Source: CAZUWH01 sp964624075
GTDB taxonomy: Bacteria > Pseudomonadota > Alphaproteobacteria > Rhodospirillales > Rhodospirillaceae
DNA: 64,000 bases
Assembly (NCBI GenBank): GCA_964624075.1
Contig: CAZUWH010000001.1
Coordinates: forward strand, 203,605-267,604
Reading direction: 5' to 3'
This document shows, piece after piece, positions 29,571 to 39,050 of this stretch. The notes beneath the pieces were generated by a model, which saw only the letters and a list, made by a program, of their open reading frames with translations, was not told the DNA's origin and searched no databases. Every line of letters begins with the position of its first letter. The first letter of the stretch is position 1. The translations under genes and the position numbers were made by a program.

Positions 29571-30353
29571 ATGGCACGTGCCGCCGTTTGTGCACGTAGG
29601 GGATGGGGAGAGCCCTTGCCTGGCTGGGGAAGCTGCTGGCAATGGCGCTTCCGGGAAGCGGGCCCCGCGGCCTTGGCCCAGACACCTAGGCCTGGAATCC
29701 GGGCCCAAGTCACCTCGAGGGACTTTACCACACTGGCCGCTGAAATCGGTGCCAGGGTGGAAAGAGTCGCCGTCTGCGAGGGGGAACGATTCGGGAAGGG
29801 GCAGATTCTGGTGGCCTTCGACTGTTCGGTTCAGAAGGCGCAAGCCAGCGAAGCACGTGCGGTCCTAGTGGCAACGGAAGAAACGGTTGCGGTGAACCGG
29901 CGGTTGCTGGCCTTGCAGAGCATTGGAGGACTTGAGGTCGAAATAGCGCTGCGGAGGCTGACAAGGCACATGCCAGGGTCGCCACCCATGCAGCGATCAT
30001 GGCCAAATGCACGGTGCCTGCCCCTTTCAGCGGTTGGGTGGTCGAACAGAAAGTGCAGGTGCAGCAATTTATGCAGCCTGGCCAGGCGCTTCTGGACATT
30101 CCGGACGACTCGGTGCTGGAAATGGTGTTCGTGGTGCCCTCGCGGTGGCTCATGTGGTTGAAGTTGGGCCATCCCTTCCAGGTCGTTCCCGACGAGATCG
30201 GTCAAACCTATCCAGTGCAGCTCGCCCGCGTCCAGGCCCGTATCGACCCGGTGAGCCAGACGGGGGGTCAAGATGGTCGGAGTCCCGGAAGGGCGTTTCC
30301 CTGATCTCAAACCCGGCATGAGCGGTCGGGTGCTGCTGATTCCTCCCCCCTGA
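29571..30353 (+). pseudogene. HlyD/RND-type periplasmic adaptor, broken
   Basis: Pieces in at least two frames give the membrane-fusion-protein order. A lipoyl half-motif, IGARVERVAVCEGERFGKGQ then ILVAFDCSVQKAQ, is followed by a helical segment (VLVATEETVAVNRRLLALQ) and, after a shift near 29950, by the second lipoyl half (CTVPAPFSGWVVEQKVQVQQ, then FMQPGQALLDIPD). A beta-barrel follows, and a last shift near 30260 leads to FPDLKPGMSGRVLL and a stop at 30353. No inner-membrane pump gene is present downstream, which suggests a deletion as well as point lesions. Confidence 0.8.
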
Positions 30354-30435
30354 AGAATGACCGGACTCGCAAAGACGGGGAGAAAGCCCGTGACCAATGC
30401 CGCTGCGAGATGTACACTCTGGAACTGTGTGTGCA

Positions 30436-31039
30436 GTGAACGTCAGCACCGTTATCGTGATGTTTAATTCAGCGAATATCATTGCTAGCTGTCTTGGCGC
30501 CTTGCCAGATGGCGTTTCCGTGATCGTCGTGGATAACGCAAGCACGGGCGGTACACCTGAACGGGTCCGGTCGGTGCTGGATAATGCTGTGATTGTACAA
30601 AATGCCGTCAACGAAAGGGTACGGGCGAGCGAACAACCGGGGCATGGCCATGGTGAAGACCCGCTATGGCCTGCTTCTCGACCACGATGCGCTGGTCGAT
30701 GGCAAGGCCCTAGAACATCTTTTAGCGGCTGGGGCGCGCAATCCGGATGCAGCCACGATCGCGCCTTTGTTTCTCAGTCCCGGGCATGGGCTGGGCGGAC
30801 TGCGGCTGATGGGACCATCGGAGAAAAACCACCAGCTGGCCGAAATGGAGCCCGATGGCGATTTCTGTACCTGGCATTTCAGTGCGGCGGCGTCGCTATT
30901 CGAAATTGAGGCATGGCGGTGGATCGGCGGATTTGACGAAGAGATATTTCTCTACTACGAGGATACTGACCTTGCCTTGCGGATCAATGCCTACGGCTAT
31001 ACAGAGATTGTGACTCCTCTAGCCAGAGGTGCCTCATAA
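30436..31039 (+). pseudogene. Family 2 glycosyltransferase, frameshifted and truncated
   Basis: A GT2 (rhamnosyltransferase-like) protein beginning at a GTG near 30436: VNVSTVIVMFNSANIIASCL, then VIVVDNASTGGTPERV. A frameshift near 30625 moves it to another frame with NRGMAMVKTRYGLLLDHDAL, where the expected metal-binding D-x-D region is LDHDA, and then GGFDEEIFLYYEDTDLALRI. The end is missing: an abnormal stop at 31039 is followed by a C-tract at 31091 and comEC sequence. It probably once made cell-surface polysaccharide. Confidence 0.78.
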
Positions 31040-31090
31040 CGGGGCTGGAGGGTCCATTCCCGCAACCATGCGCATGGCTGGAAACAGGAT

Positions 31091-31117
31091 CCCCCCCCCC
31101 CCCCCCCCCCCCCCCCC
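31091..31117. repeat. 27-base poly-C tract
   Basis: An uninterrupted run of 27 C residues followed by GCCGCCGCCCGCC. It lies exactly between the truncated GT2 pseudogene and the 5'-truncated comEC pseudogene. Its true length is likely to be uncertain in any assembly. Confidence 0.9.
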
Positions 31118-32482
31118 GCCGCCGCCCGCCTAGGTTGCGAATCACCCTGCGGGCCAAGCTGCTCCCTCCTCCCGAACCGGCTGCGCCGGGCGCCTATGAT
31201 TTTACCCGTCAAGCCTGGTTCCAGCAGTTGGGGGCGGTGGGGTTTACGGTGTCTCCCTGGATGGACGGTCGCAGTTGGCCCTGGTCGCGGCTTTTGCCTA
31301 TCTGCTGCTGTCCGGAGGCGTTGTGCCGACGCAGCGTTCCTTCCTGATGGTCGCCCTGATGCTGGTGGCGGTGCTGATCGACCGGACTGTTCTGTCGATG
31401 TGAACCGTTGCCTGGGCAGCGGTGGTGATTCTGCTGTGGCGGCCTGAGTCCCTGGTTGGCCCAAGCTTTCAGATGTCGTTTGCCGCCGTGGTTGCCCTGG
31501 TAACGGTCTACGAAACCGTACGCCTGGTTCCTGTTGGCCAGGGGGGTGCAGGCGATGTCGGGCACCGGATCGCGTTCTATGTCGGAGGCATTCTCCTGAC
31601 CACTCTGGTCGCAAGCGCAGCCACCATCCCTTATGCCACCTATCATTTCGGCCGCATTGCCACGTATGCCCTGGCCACCAATCTGGTGGCGGTACCGTTG
31701 ACCAGTCTGGTAGTCATGCCAGCGGCGGTGGTTGCGGTGCTGTCGATGCCATCTGGGCTTGACTGGCCGGCTCTGGCGGCCATGGGGGGTGTGGCCTTGA
31801 TCTGGTCAACGCCAGCGCACGCATGGTTGCCGGCTAGCCTGGTTCCGTCATGGTCTGGCCGCCTTTGTCCATAGGCGGCCCTGATTGACATCACTCTGGG
31901 AGGCTTGTGGCTGTACCTATGGTAGCGGCGCTGGCGGCTGCTGGACCTGTCGCCGATCGTTCTGGGACTCGTGTCGCCTTTTCTGGCACCGGTTCCCGAT
32001 CTCATGATCAACGGGACTCGCACGCTCCTCGCTGTGCGTGGCACGGATAGCAGCCTGCTGTTTTCGTCACGGCACAGCGACCGGCTGGCACTGGAAGTGT
32101 GGTCACAGACCGTTACGGTGCCGGGCAGGCCGCACGGCTGGCCCGCAAACGGTCCTGGGCATAGAAGAAGAGCCGCTGCCAACCTGGCCTGCGATTCGCT
32201 GGGGTGCATTTACACCGTGGAGGAGGGGCGTTTGATCGCCCTGGTGCGAACGACTGGTGCCTTGAGCAAGGATTGCGAAATCACCGCGGTGGTGGTGAGC
32301 CGGGTTCCTGTGCGCCGCCCTTGCCGGGGAGCACCGCCTGGTCATCGACCGTTTCGATCTGTAGCGCGGCGGCGGTACGCATGTCTTGGCTCAAGAACCG
32401 GCCTGTGCCGCGGGTGGAGACGGTTGCCGCTGCGATGGGCAACCGCTTATGGACGTCAGCACGCTGGCATCGCAAAAAGTAA
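31118..32482 (+). pseudogene. comEC: ComEC/Rec2-family DNA-uptake channel, 5'-truncated and broken
   Basis: The central membrane (Competence) domain is recognisable. After a short opening (TLRAKLLPPPEP), the conserved region LLWRPESLVGPSFQMSFAAV is at about 31430, followed by membrane helices GGILLTTLVASAATIPYATY and LVAVPLTSLVVMPAAVVAVL. A stop at 31872 is followed by VPDLMINGTRTLLAVRGTDS and, after further shifts, a C-terminal DUF4131/beta-lactamase-like remnant (GEHRLVIDRFDL, then a stop at 32361-32363). The N-terminal OB-like domain is absent. The usual comA-like intact protein imports single-stranded DNA in natural competence, so that ability is lost at this locus. Confidence 0.8.
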
Positions 32483-32695
32483 GGGCGGTAGCGAATCCGC
32501 CCGGCGTGGGCCGCTGCTGTTGTCAGCCTTCCTTCTCGGCAGGCTGCACAGGATGCAAGAACCTACCAGTAGACAGAGGCCCGGATTGTCTGCACAGTGC
32601 AGGGGGACGACAGGCGATGCGACCAATGGCATCCGATGATCCTGTAACAGAGTCGTTGGCTTCGTTGAACACAGTATGCTAAAAAGGGCTCCCCT

Positions 32696-32783
32696 GCGGG
32701 CGTGGCGGAATCGGTAGACGCGACGGTCTCAAAAACCGTTGTCCTTCCGGACATGCGAGTTCGAGTCTCGCCGCCCGCACCAG
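32696..32783 (+). tRNA. tRNA-Leu, anticodon CAA
   Basis: A class II tRNA with acceptor stem GCGGGCG/CGCCCGC, D-arm GGCGGAATCGGTAGAC, anticodon stem ACGGT/ACCGT with 7-base loop CTCAAAA (anticodon CAA at 32730-32732, reads UUG), long variable arm (TGTCCTTCCGGACA) and T-arm GCGAG-TTCGAGT-CTCGC. The CCA end is encoded. It is intact and follows a degraded stretch by about 210 bp. Confidence 0.95.
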
Positions 32784-33067
32784 GCCGTTACCGGCCATCT
32801 GGGGTTGGCATTATGACTCCCAAAGCTGAATCACCTTGTCCGGTGCCGTGTCAAAACGGCAGGGGAGTTTCTGATTCTGGGCAAACCGGAAAACAATATG
32901 CTTCCCGCTGCTAGTGCTTTCGCGGTGTCAGAACTATAGCTGGAGGCATATGCGTTTAAATATAAATTATTTTTGGAAACGAGAGTGTATTTTGCCTCCG
33001 TGCCCGGGGGAGTCAGTTCCTCATCTGCAAGGGTACTGAACGTCGAAACGATTGAGAGGATGTTATC

Positions 33068-34006
33068 ATGTCATATTGGTGGATTGAATTGTGGAAGCTT
33101 ATTACTGAGTGCCCGACGTGCGACAAGGACAGGGCTAACAGCCAGACGGTGAAGGCAAGCGAGAAGAGCGCCATGGGACACAGCGGTGATTCCGCCTCTA
33201 TGGTGTCTTCTGAACTTGATTTCTCGCAGATGGTCAAGCCCGAGACCCTTTCCGAGACGCGGAAGGAAGTCACGGATCTCCTGAAGGACAAGGATCTGTA
33301 TAGCGAGCCGAACGGCAAGTCGATCCTTTCCTCTGTGATCAAGCCCGAGACCCTTTCCGAGACGCGGAAGGAAGTCACGGATCTCCTGAAGGACAAGGAT
33401 CTGTATAGCGAGCCGAACGACAAGTCGGTCCTTTCCTCTGTGATCGAGCCCGAGGCTCTTTCCGAGACGCGGAAGGAGATCACGGATCTTCTGAAGGACA
33501 GGGATCTGTTCAACGACCCGAGCGACAGGTTGATCCTTTCGTCTGTGATCGAGCCCGAGGCTTTTTCCGAGATGCGGAAGGAAGTCACGGATCTTCTGAA
33601 AGACAGGGATCTGTTCAATGACCCGAGCGACAGGTTGATCCTTTCGTCTGTGATCGAGCCTGAGACTTTTTCCGAGATGCGGAAGGAGATCACGGATCAT
33701 CTTCTGAAGGACAGGGATCTGTTCAACGACCCGAACGACAGGTCGATTCTTTCGTCTGTGACGGATCATCTTCTGAAGGACAGGGATCTATTCAACGACC
33801 CGAACGACAGGTCGATTTTTGCGTCTGTGGAAGAGGAATCCTTCCTGCTCTCCAGGCCGGAAGGCTCGCACTCTTATTTGGAAGAGGGTAAAGACGATAA
33901 CTGCTATGACTGCTCTGCGATGGGAAGCATGGCAGAATTCGTATCCGTAGGCGTACACGTGGATTATATTTCTGGGGGAACGGGGACAGATTATTTCCTG
34001 TCCTGA
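33068..34006 (+). CDS. Unrecognised protein of 35-residue tandem repeats flanked by CxxC motifs
   Basis: A 312-residue protein with no family I recognise. The N-terminal 55 residues are aromatic and polar, with CPTC at 15-18. Five 35-residue repeats begin at residues 56, 91, 126, 161 and 196; the consensus runs V/I-K/E-PE-T/A-L/F-SE-x-RKE-V/I-TDLLKD-K/R-DL, then Y/F-S/N-E/D-P-N/S-D-K/R-S-I-LSS. A shorter sixth copy (231-254) follows, with an extra His in the last two. The tail has CYDC at 279-282 and ends near GGTGTDYFL, which resembles a single RTX-type nonapeptide. There is no signal peptide or membrane helix. The Shine-Dalgarno AGAGGA is at 33055-33060 and the upstream DNA is AT-rich. Helical charged repeats are likely; function unknown. 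Confidence 0.85.
   Translation: MSYWWIELWKLITECPTCDKDRANSQTVKASEKSAMGHSGDSASMVSSELDFSQMVKPETLSETRKEVTDLLKDKDLYSEPNGKSILSSVIKPETLSETRKEVTDLLKDKDLYSEPNDKSVLSSVIEPEALSETRKEITDLLKDRDLFNDPSDRLILSSVIEPEAFSEMRKEVTDLLKDRDLFNDPSDRLILSSVIEPETFSEMRKEITDHLLKDRDLFNDPNDRSILSSVTDHLLKDRDLFNDPNDRSIFASVEEESFLLSRPEGSHSYLEEGKDDNCYDCSAMGSMAEFVSVGVHVDYISGGTGTDYFLS
33233..33829 (+). repeat. 105-bp in-frame tandem repeat array
   Basis: Five units of 105 bp and a shorter sixth inside the repeat protein. The first two units are almost identical at the DNA level; later units differ from them at more sites, and the fifth is lengthened by 3 bp. Unit length is a multiple of three, so copy-number change keeps the frame. 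Confidence 0.9.
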
Positions 34007-34081
34007 TCAATCGAGATAAGCAGTAGCTAGGCCCGTCTCCCGCGCGCCGCATGTGGCATTCCGAAAAGAAGGAATGGTGTT

Positions 34082-35194
34082 CTAACGGTCAGGTTGTTGG
34101 CCGCTTGTGGCCGCAGGAGCGGTGTCTTTCTCGGGCAGGGGGAAAAAACGGAGCGCTGGCGTTCGGTTGTGGTGCTCAAGCGTTGCGGCGAAAGGCATAG
34201 CTCCTGTCTCATCGGCAACAAAATACAGACTTCCGTGACGGCAGGATGATGGAGCACGGCCAACAGGGCAGCCTTGCCGGGGTTGCAGATGGGCGTGGGG
34301 AGGGTGAGCCGTCGATAAAATTAGGTGTTTTATAGGGTGAAGGACGTACTAGGTCGGCCCTATAGTCAAGGGGCGATCGTTACGGGCCTCGGCGTGGGCA
34401 GCGAGCCCGCAGATGACGTCGGATCGGATTGTAGCTTCATGCCCAATCGCAGCCGATTCAGGAATACCCCGGCGATGTGAGCCTGCTCGTGGGCGAGGGC
34501 TGTCTCCTTTTCGACAATGGAAGCGAGAACCAGGGCATCGTGTTTGCTAGCTGGGGCATTTGGGGAACGATTGAGCCAGAGGGTGTCTATTGTTTCAGTC
34601 ATGGCTTTCTGTAGGCGCGAAACAATATCAGTGCGCCGCTCCCCCCAGGAGATAATGGTAGGTTTCCGGCAGCAGGCTGCCTTCAAGGGGGGAGGGCTGC
34701 AGCGTGTCTTCCTCTGTTTCTTCCATGCCTTCGGCGCGGGAGAGGGCACGCATCATCGCGGCCGATGTCAGGCCTTCCGCGGCAAAAACGATCTTGCGCA
34801 CCATCACATCCCCGCGTGCTATTTCGCCAAGGATGTCTTTGAGGTTTGCCGCTGCTAGGCGGGAACAGATACTCACCCGCCTTCAGGGAGGGATAGAACC
34901 TGGTTGCAGCCAGCATCACCAGGGAGATCCGGGGGGGGGCCGTTGTAACAAGCCCATGTGCTTCCAGGAAACGGACGATGCTGATCACCCCACTGCTGCC
35001 TTTTGGAATCAACACACACCTTTCGGCACGTATGTAATCCGACCGTTCGAAGCGGTATTGACTACACTACACCCCCCGGTAACCACGCCGGCAAGCAGGA
35101 TCCCGATCCCTACCCGCTGCCGCCAGGAAACACGTTCCCCTCCGGTACGCCGCCTCCTGTCCCGTTTCACCTTCCGCGCACACGTGGTCTCCAT
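34082..35194 (-). pseudogene. mltG: Endolytic murein transglycosylase, broken
   Basis: The YceG/MltG order is recovered on the minus strand. Start METTCARKVKRDRR with a membrane helix (VGIGILLAGVVTGG), then after a short shift IPKGSSGVISIVRFLEAHGL, then GEYLFPPS ... VFAAEGLTSAAMMRAL, LEGSLLPETYHYL and ASIVEKETALAHEQAHIAGV (catalytic Glu in IVEKE) with FLNRLRLGMKLQSDP. Finally, after two more shifts, NPGKAALLAVLHHPA leads to a stop at 34082. At least four frameshifts. It begins 1 bp after the fabF stop, the conserved fabF-mltG arrangement. MltG terminates nascent glycan strands, so its loss could alter glycan length unless another copy exists. Confidence 0.85.
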
Positions 35195-35195
35195 C

Positions 35196-36455
35196 TCAGG
35201 GCGTTGTGGTGAGCACCAGGGAAGCATTGGTTCCGCCAAAACCGAAGGAGTTGGACAATGCAATGCGCACCTTGCGGGTCTTGGCCGTGAAGGGGACCAG
35301 GTCGATGTCGCATCCCTCGGAGGGATTTTCCAGGTTAAGGGTCGGCGGCACGATGCCATCCCGCAAGGCGAGGATAGTGTAAATGGCTTCTGCAGCCCCG
35401 GCTGCACCCAGTAAGTGACCGACGGCTGATTTGGTCGATGACATGCACAAGGCATAAGCATGGTCACCAAACAGGCGTTTGACGGCACCGAGTTCGATTT
35501 CATCCCCCAGTGGGGTCGATGTTCCGTGTGCGTTGATGTAATCGATATCTGTCGGCTCCACCCTGGCATTGCACAAGGCATTGCGCATGGCCCGGTAGGC
35601 ACCGTTTCCATCCTCGGCTGGGGCGGTAATGTGATGGGCGTCGCCGGACAGGCCGTAACCGATGATTTCGGCATAGATTCTGGCGCCACGTTTCCGGGCG
35701 TGCTCCAATTCTTCCAGTACCAGCATGGCTGCGCCTTCCCCCATGACGAATCCGTCGCGATCCTTGTCCCACGGACGCGAGGCAGCCTGCGGGCGGTCAT
35801 TGAAGCCGGTGGAAAGGGCGCGGGCGGCTGCGAATCCGGCGATCCCAAGCCGACACAAGGCCGCTTCCGTTCCCCCGGCGATCATGACGTCGGCATCGCC
35901 GAACATGATGAGACGGGAAGCATCGCCGAGGGCATGAGTCCCGCTCGCGCAGGCGGTGACCACGGCATGATTGGGCCCGGTAAAGCCATATTTGATCGAG
36001 ACATGCCCGGCCGTGAGGTTGATCAGGGCCGCTGGAATGAAAAAGGGACTGACCCGGCGCGGTCCGCTTTTCTCAAGCATGACACTGGTAGCGGCAATAC
36101 CTGGCAGGCCGCCAATGCCGGATCCGATTATGACCCCGGTTCGGGCGCGGTCCTCTTCATTCTGTGGCTTCCAGCCTGAATCTTCCACGGCCTCTATGGC
36201 GGCAGCCAGGGCATAGAGGATGAAATCATCCATGCGACGCTGCTCCTTGGGCGGAACAAAAGCGTCGGGATTGAAAAGCCCCTTCCCCCTACCGCGGGGA
36301 ACAACGCCGGCAATCCGCGACGGGAGGTCGGAGACGTCGAAGCGGTCAATGGCGCAGATACCGGATTCGCCGTTGATCAGACGTTCCCAATTGGTGCCCA
36401 CGCCGCACCCCAGCGGCGTGACCATCCCCATGCCCGTGACGACAACCCGTTTCAT
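35196..36455 (-). CDS. fabF: Beta-ketoacyl-ACP synthase II
   Basis: Elongation condensing enzyme of type II fatty acid synthesis (419 residues, full length). The catalytic triad is visible: Cys169 in VVTACASGTH, His310 in INAHGTSTPLGD and His347 in SAVGHLLGAAG. The N-terminus MKRVVVTGMGMVTPLG and the C-terminal SFGFGGTNASLVL are standard. It is transcribed after acpP, with mltG directly behind. It belongs to the fabD-fabG-acpP-fabF set. Confidence 0.97.
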   Translation of the reverse strand: MKRVVVTGMGMVTPLGCGVGTNWERLINGESGICAIDRFDVSDLPSRIAGVVPRGRGKGLFNPDAFVPPKEQRRMDDFILYALAAAIEAVEDSGWKPQNEEDRARTGVIIGSGIGGLPGIAATSVMLEKSGPRRVSPFFIPAALINLTAGHVSIKYGFTGPNHAVVTACASGTHALGDASRLIMFGDADVMIAGGTEAALCRLGIAGFAAARALSTGFNDRPQAASRPWDKDRDGFVMGEGAAMLVLEELEHARKRGARIYAEIIGYGLSGDAHHITAPAEDGNGAYRAMRNALCNARVEPTDIDYINAHGTSTPLGDEIELGAVKRLFGDHAYALCMSSTKSAVGHLLGAAGAAEAIYTILALRDGIVPPTLNLENPSEGCDIDLVPFTAKTRKVRIALSNSFGFGGTNASLVLTTTP

Positions 36456-36521
36456 ACTGTGGTGGCCCTCATGTCGTTGCGAGCCCGCAGCTCAAGCCCA
36501 GGAGGGCGGCCCATGGGAGAA

Positions 36522-36767
36522 TCAGGCCGCCGCCGCATTTGCCTTGATGAAGTCGATTGCGTCTTTCACGGTTAGAATCTTTTCTGCCGCGTCGTCGGGA
36601 ATCTCGCACCCGAATTCTTCCTCGAAGGCCATCACCAGTTCGACCGTATCGAGGCTGTCCGCCCCCAGATCGTCAATAAAGTTTGCATTCTCGGTCGCCT
36701 TGGATTCCTCCACACCAAGATGCTCGACGACGATTTTCCTCACGCGTTCGGCGATGCTGTCGCTCAT
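36522..36767 (-). CDS. acpP: Acyl carrier protein
   Basis: An 81-residue acidic four-helix carrier. The phosphopantetheine attachment site is Ser38 in LGADSLDTVEL. It carries acyl chains through the fatty acid elongation cycle. It lies between fabG and fabF, as in E. coli and most proteobacteria. A short alanine tail (ANAAAA) is normal for alphaproteobacteria. Confidence 0.97.
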   Translation of the reverse strand: MSDSIAERVRKIVVEHLGVEESKATENANFIDDLGADSLDTVELVMAFEEEFGCEIPDDAAEKILTVKDAIDFIKANAAAA

Positions 36768-36947
36768 ATGCTAGTCCTCAATCCGAGAGTGACAAAAGAC
36801 AATTAAGACCGATGTTTCTCTTACCGGGACACTCCTGCCTTTCCAGCCGTGTCATCGGCTTCCCAAAAATGGCATGGCTTCGTACCATACTTTTGCAGGC
36901 TTGACCAGCACCCGCCGTACACCCAGCCTTCCCCCCCTGGCCAAGTG

Positions 36948-37685
36948 TCAGATCATGACCATACCTCCATTGACATGGAGAGTCTGCCCTGTGACATAGC
37001 TGGCTTCGGGACTGGCAAGGAACAAGACCGCTGCCGCGATGTCCTCTGGCGTGCCGAAACGCTTGGCCGGAATGGTGATGATCAGCCTGTTTCGCTGGGC
37101 TTCAGGCAGCTTGTCGGTCATGGCGGTGACGATAAAACCGGGCGCGACGCAGTTGACCGTGATTCCGCGCGAGGCCATTTCCGCAGCTAGGCTTTTGGTC
37201 ATACCAATCATGCCGGCCTTGGCGGCAGCGTAATTGACCTGTCCTGGATTGCCGGTGACGCCGACAATAGAGGTGATATTGATGATGCGTCCGAAACGTC
37301 GCTTGATCATGCGCCGTACTGCCGCCCGGGACAAACGGAACACCGCCGTTAGGTTGACATCCATCACCTGCGTCCAGTCCTCGTCCTGCATGCGCAAGAT
37401 TAGGGCATCACGTGTGATGCCGGCATTGTTGACCAGAATATCAACCTGTCCCATGGCTGTCTCAGCTTCCGCGACCAGCCGCGCGACGGCTTCGGCGTCG
37501 CCCAGATCACAGGGCAGCACGTATGCCCGCGTGCCAAGGGCCGTCGCTGCCGCTTCAAGAACATCCTGCCGCGTACCGGACAGGCCAACTGCTGCACCAT
37601 GCGCATGGAGTATACGGATGATGGCACTCCCGATTCCCCCCGACGCCCCTGTCACAAGGGCATGCCTGCCGCTCAGATCGAACAT
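36948..37685 (-). CDS. fabG: 3-oxoacyl-ACP reductase
   Basis: NADPH-dependent reductase of fatty acid elongation (245 residues). The Rossmann motif TGASGGIG is at 12-19, NNAG at 86-89, and the catalytic Ser139, Tyr152 and Lys156 in ITSIVGVTGNPGQVNYAAAK. The frame is open for 53 codons upstream of the ATG at 37685, but that part (arginine-rich) is not homologous. A 180-bp gap separates it from acpP. Confidence 0.96.
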   Translation of the reverse strand: MFDLSGRHALVTGASGGIGSAIIRILHAHGAAVGLSGTRQDVLEAAATALGTRAYVLPCDLGDAEAVARLVAEAETAMGQVDILVNNAGITRDALILRMQDEDWTQVMDVNLTAVFRLSRAAVRRMIKRRFGRIINITSIVGVTGNPGQVNYAAAKAGMIGMTKSLAAEMASRGITVNCVAPGFIVTAMTDKLPEAQRNRLIITIPAKRFGTPEDIAAAVLFLASPEASYVTGQTLHVNGGMVMI

Positions 37686-37926
37686 CCGTCTGCTCTTTCC
37701 TGCCTGGTCATAGCACGATACACGATGCCCCCCCTCTGGCCGAACGACGGTTCCGGACTTCTTTTCGAATCCCGTTTTCTGAACCCTGCGGCAGCCCTCC
37801 CTGGCGGGCTGCCGTGTTGCACGCTTTTCCCGAAAACGGGCCACGGTGGGCAGATAGGAACACTTCTGTCCGGAATCGCACCCGCTCGGAAGGGGAATTT
37901 CGAGACTGTCCCCGGATCAATTCAGA

Positions 37927-38868
37927 TCAAATCGTCTTCAGAAAAGCCTCGATGTCATGGGGTGCATGCATGGCCACGCCCGAAAGATCCCGCGCGATGC
38001 GCTTGGCAAGCCCAGTCAGCACCTTACCGGCGCCGATTTCGACCACCTGTGTTACCCCGTGTTCGCGCATATATATCATGCTTTCCCGCCACCGGACAGC
38101 ACTGGTAATCTGATCAATCAGAAGTACCCGGATGACGTCCGGTTCCTCGACCCGGCGGGCCGTGACATTGGCCACCAGAGGAACCACCGGCCGTTCCAGT
38201 GCTATCCCTGCCAGAAACACAGCCGTGGCGTCGGCGGCCGGCTGCATGAGCTCGCAGTGAAAAGGAGCGGAAACCGGCAACATCATGCTTCGCTTGGCGC
38301 CACAGGCCGCCGCCAGAACGACGGCTCGTTCGACGGCGGCGAGATGACCGCTTACCACCACCTGGGCCGGGGCATTGTCATTGGCTGCCGTACAGATTTG
38401 CCCTTCTGCCGCCCGTTCGGCCACCTCCCGGGCCATGTCGAGATCGAGCCCGATCAACGCTGCCATGGCCCCTAGCCCCACCGGTACGGCCTTCTGCATG
38501 GCTTGGCCGCGCACCTTTACCAGACGCACTGCATCAGCCAGCGCAAAACTCCTCGCCGCTGCCAGAGCTGAATACTCACCCAATGAATGTCCGGCCACGA
38601 ACTTGGCCTGTTGCGAGAGTTCCAGGCCGCCTTCACCTTCCATCACCCGCATGATGGCCATGCTGACCGTCAACAGGGCTGGCTGGGCATTTTCCGTCAA
38701 CACCAGTTCGTTTTCCGGCCCCTCGAACATAAGGCGGCTTAGGTGCTGTTTCAACGCCTCGTCAACCTCCTCGAAGACGAGACGGGCGGCGGGAAAGGCC
38801 CCTACCAGTTCCCGACCCATGCCAACGAATTGGGACCCCTGCCCCGGAAACACGAACGCCCGCGCCAT
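37927..38868 (-). CDS. fabD: Malonyl-CoA:ACP transacylase
   Basis: Loads malonyl from CoA onto ACP (313 residues). The GQGSQ motif is at residues 9-13, catalytic Ser95 in GHSLGEYSAL, and the conserved PFHCELM block lies near 201. The ATG at 38868 gives MARAFVFPGQGS; a TTG two codons upstream is unlikely. It is the first gene of the fatty-acid cluster and divergent from the S6-S18-L9 operon, with a strong promoter for the latter in the 180-bp gap. Confidence 0.96.
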   Translation of the reverse strand: MARAFVFPGQGSQFVGMGRELVGAFPAARLVFEEVDEALKQHLSRLMFEGPENELVLTENAQPALLTVSMAIMRVMEGEGGLELSQQAKFVAGHSLGEYSALAAARSFALADAVRLVKVRGQAMQKAVPVGLGAMAALIGLDLDMAREVAERAAEGQICTAANDNAPAQVVVSGHLAAVERAVVLAAACGAKRSMMLPVSAPFHCELMQPAADATAVFLAGIALERPVVPLVANVTARRVEEPDVIRVLLIDQITSAVRWRESMIYMREHGVTQVVEIGAGKVLTGLAKRIARDLSGVAMHAPHDIEAFLKTI

Positions 38869-38938
38869 CAGCAACCCATCCTCCGTTATCCAAAGGTGAT
38901 GCTAGTCATACCGGCCCTGACAACTCTGTCAAGTGTGC

Positions 38939-38966
38939 TTGCACGAAAATAGAAACGGTGTATAGT
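38939..38966 (+). promoter_or_regulatory. Sigma-70-type promoter of the rpsF operon
   Basis: TTGCAC (38939-38944), 16-bp spacer, TATAGT (38961-38966). It lies about 85 bp before the rpsF start. The leader includes a small GC-rich hairpin near 39010-39030 and a GAGGGG ribosome-binding site. Confidence 0.7.
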
Positions 38967-39050
38967 GCGCTCCCGCGAACTCCTTGCCGAATCCTAAAGG
39001 TTCGGCTATGCCCGCCCGGCGGGACGAGAAAAGCCACGAGGGGTGCAAGT

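Noticed and set aside
32702..32914. Protein frame overlapping the tRNA
   Set aside because: It begins inside tRNA-Leu and has no homology.
33071..33769. Minus-strand frame with a matching repeat pattern
   Set aside because: It is the antisense shadow of the 105-bp repeat array; the plus-strand gene has the ribosome-binding site.
33233..33829. CRISPR-like array
   Set aside because: Units are 105 bp, contiguous and in frame, with no spacers; it is a coding repeat.
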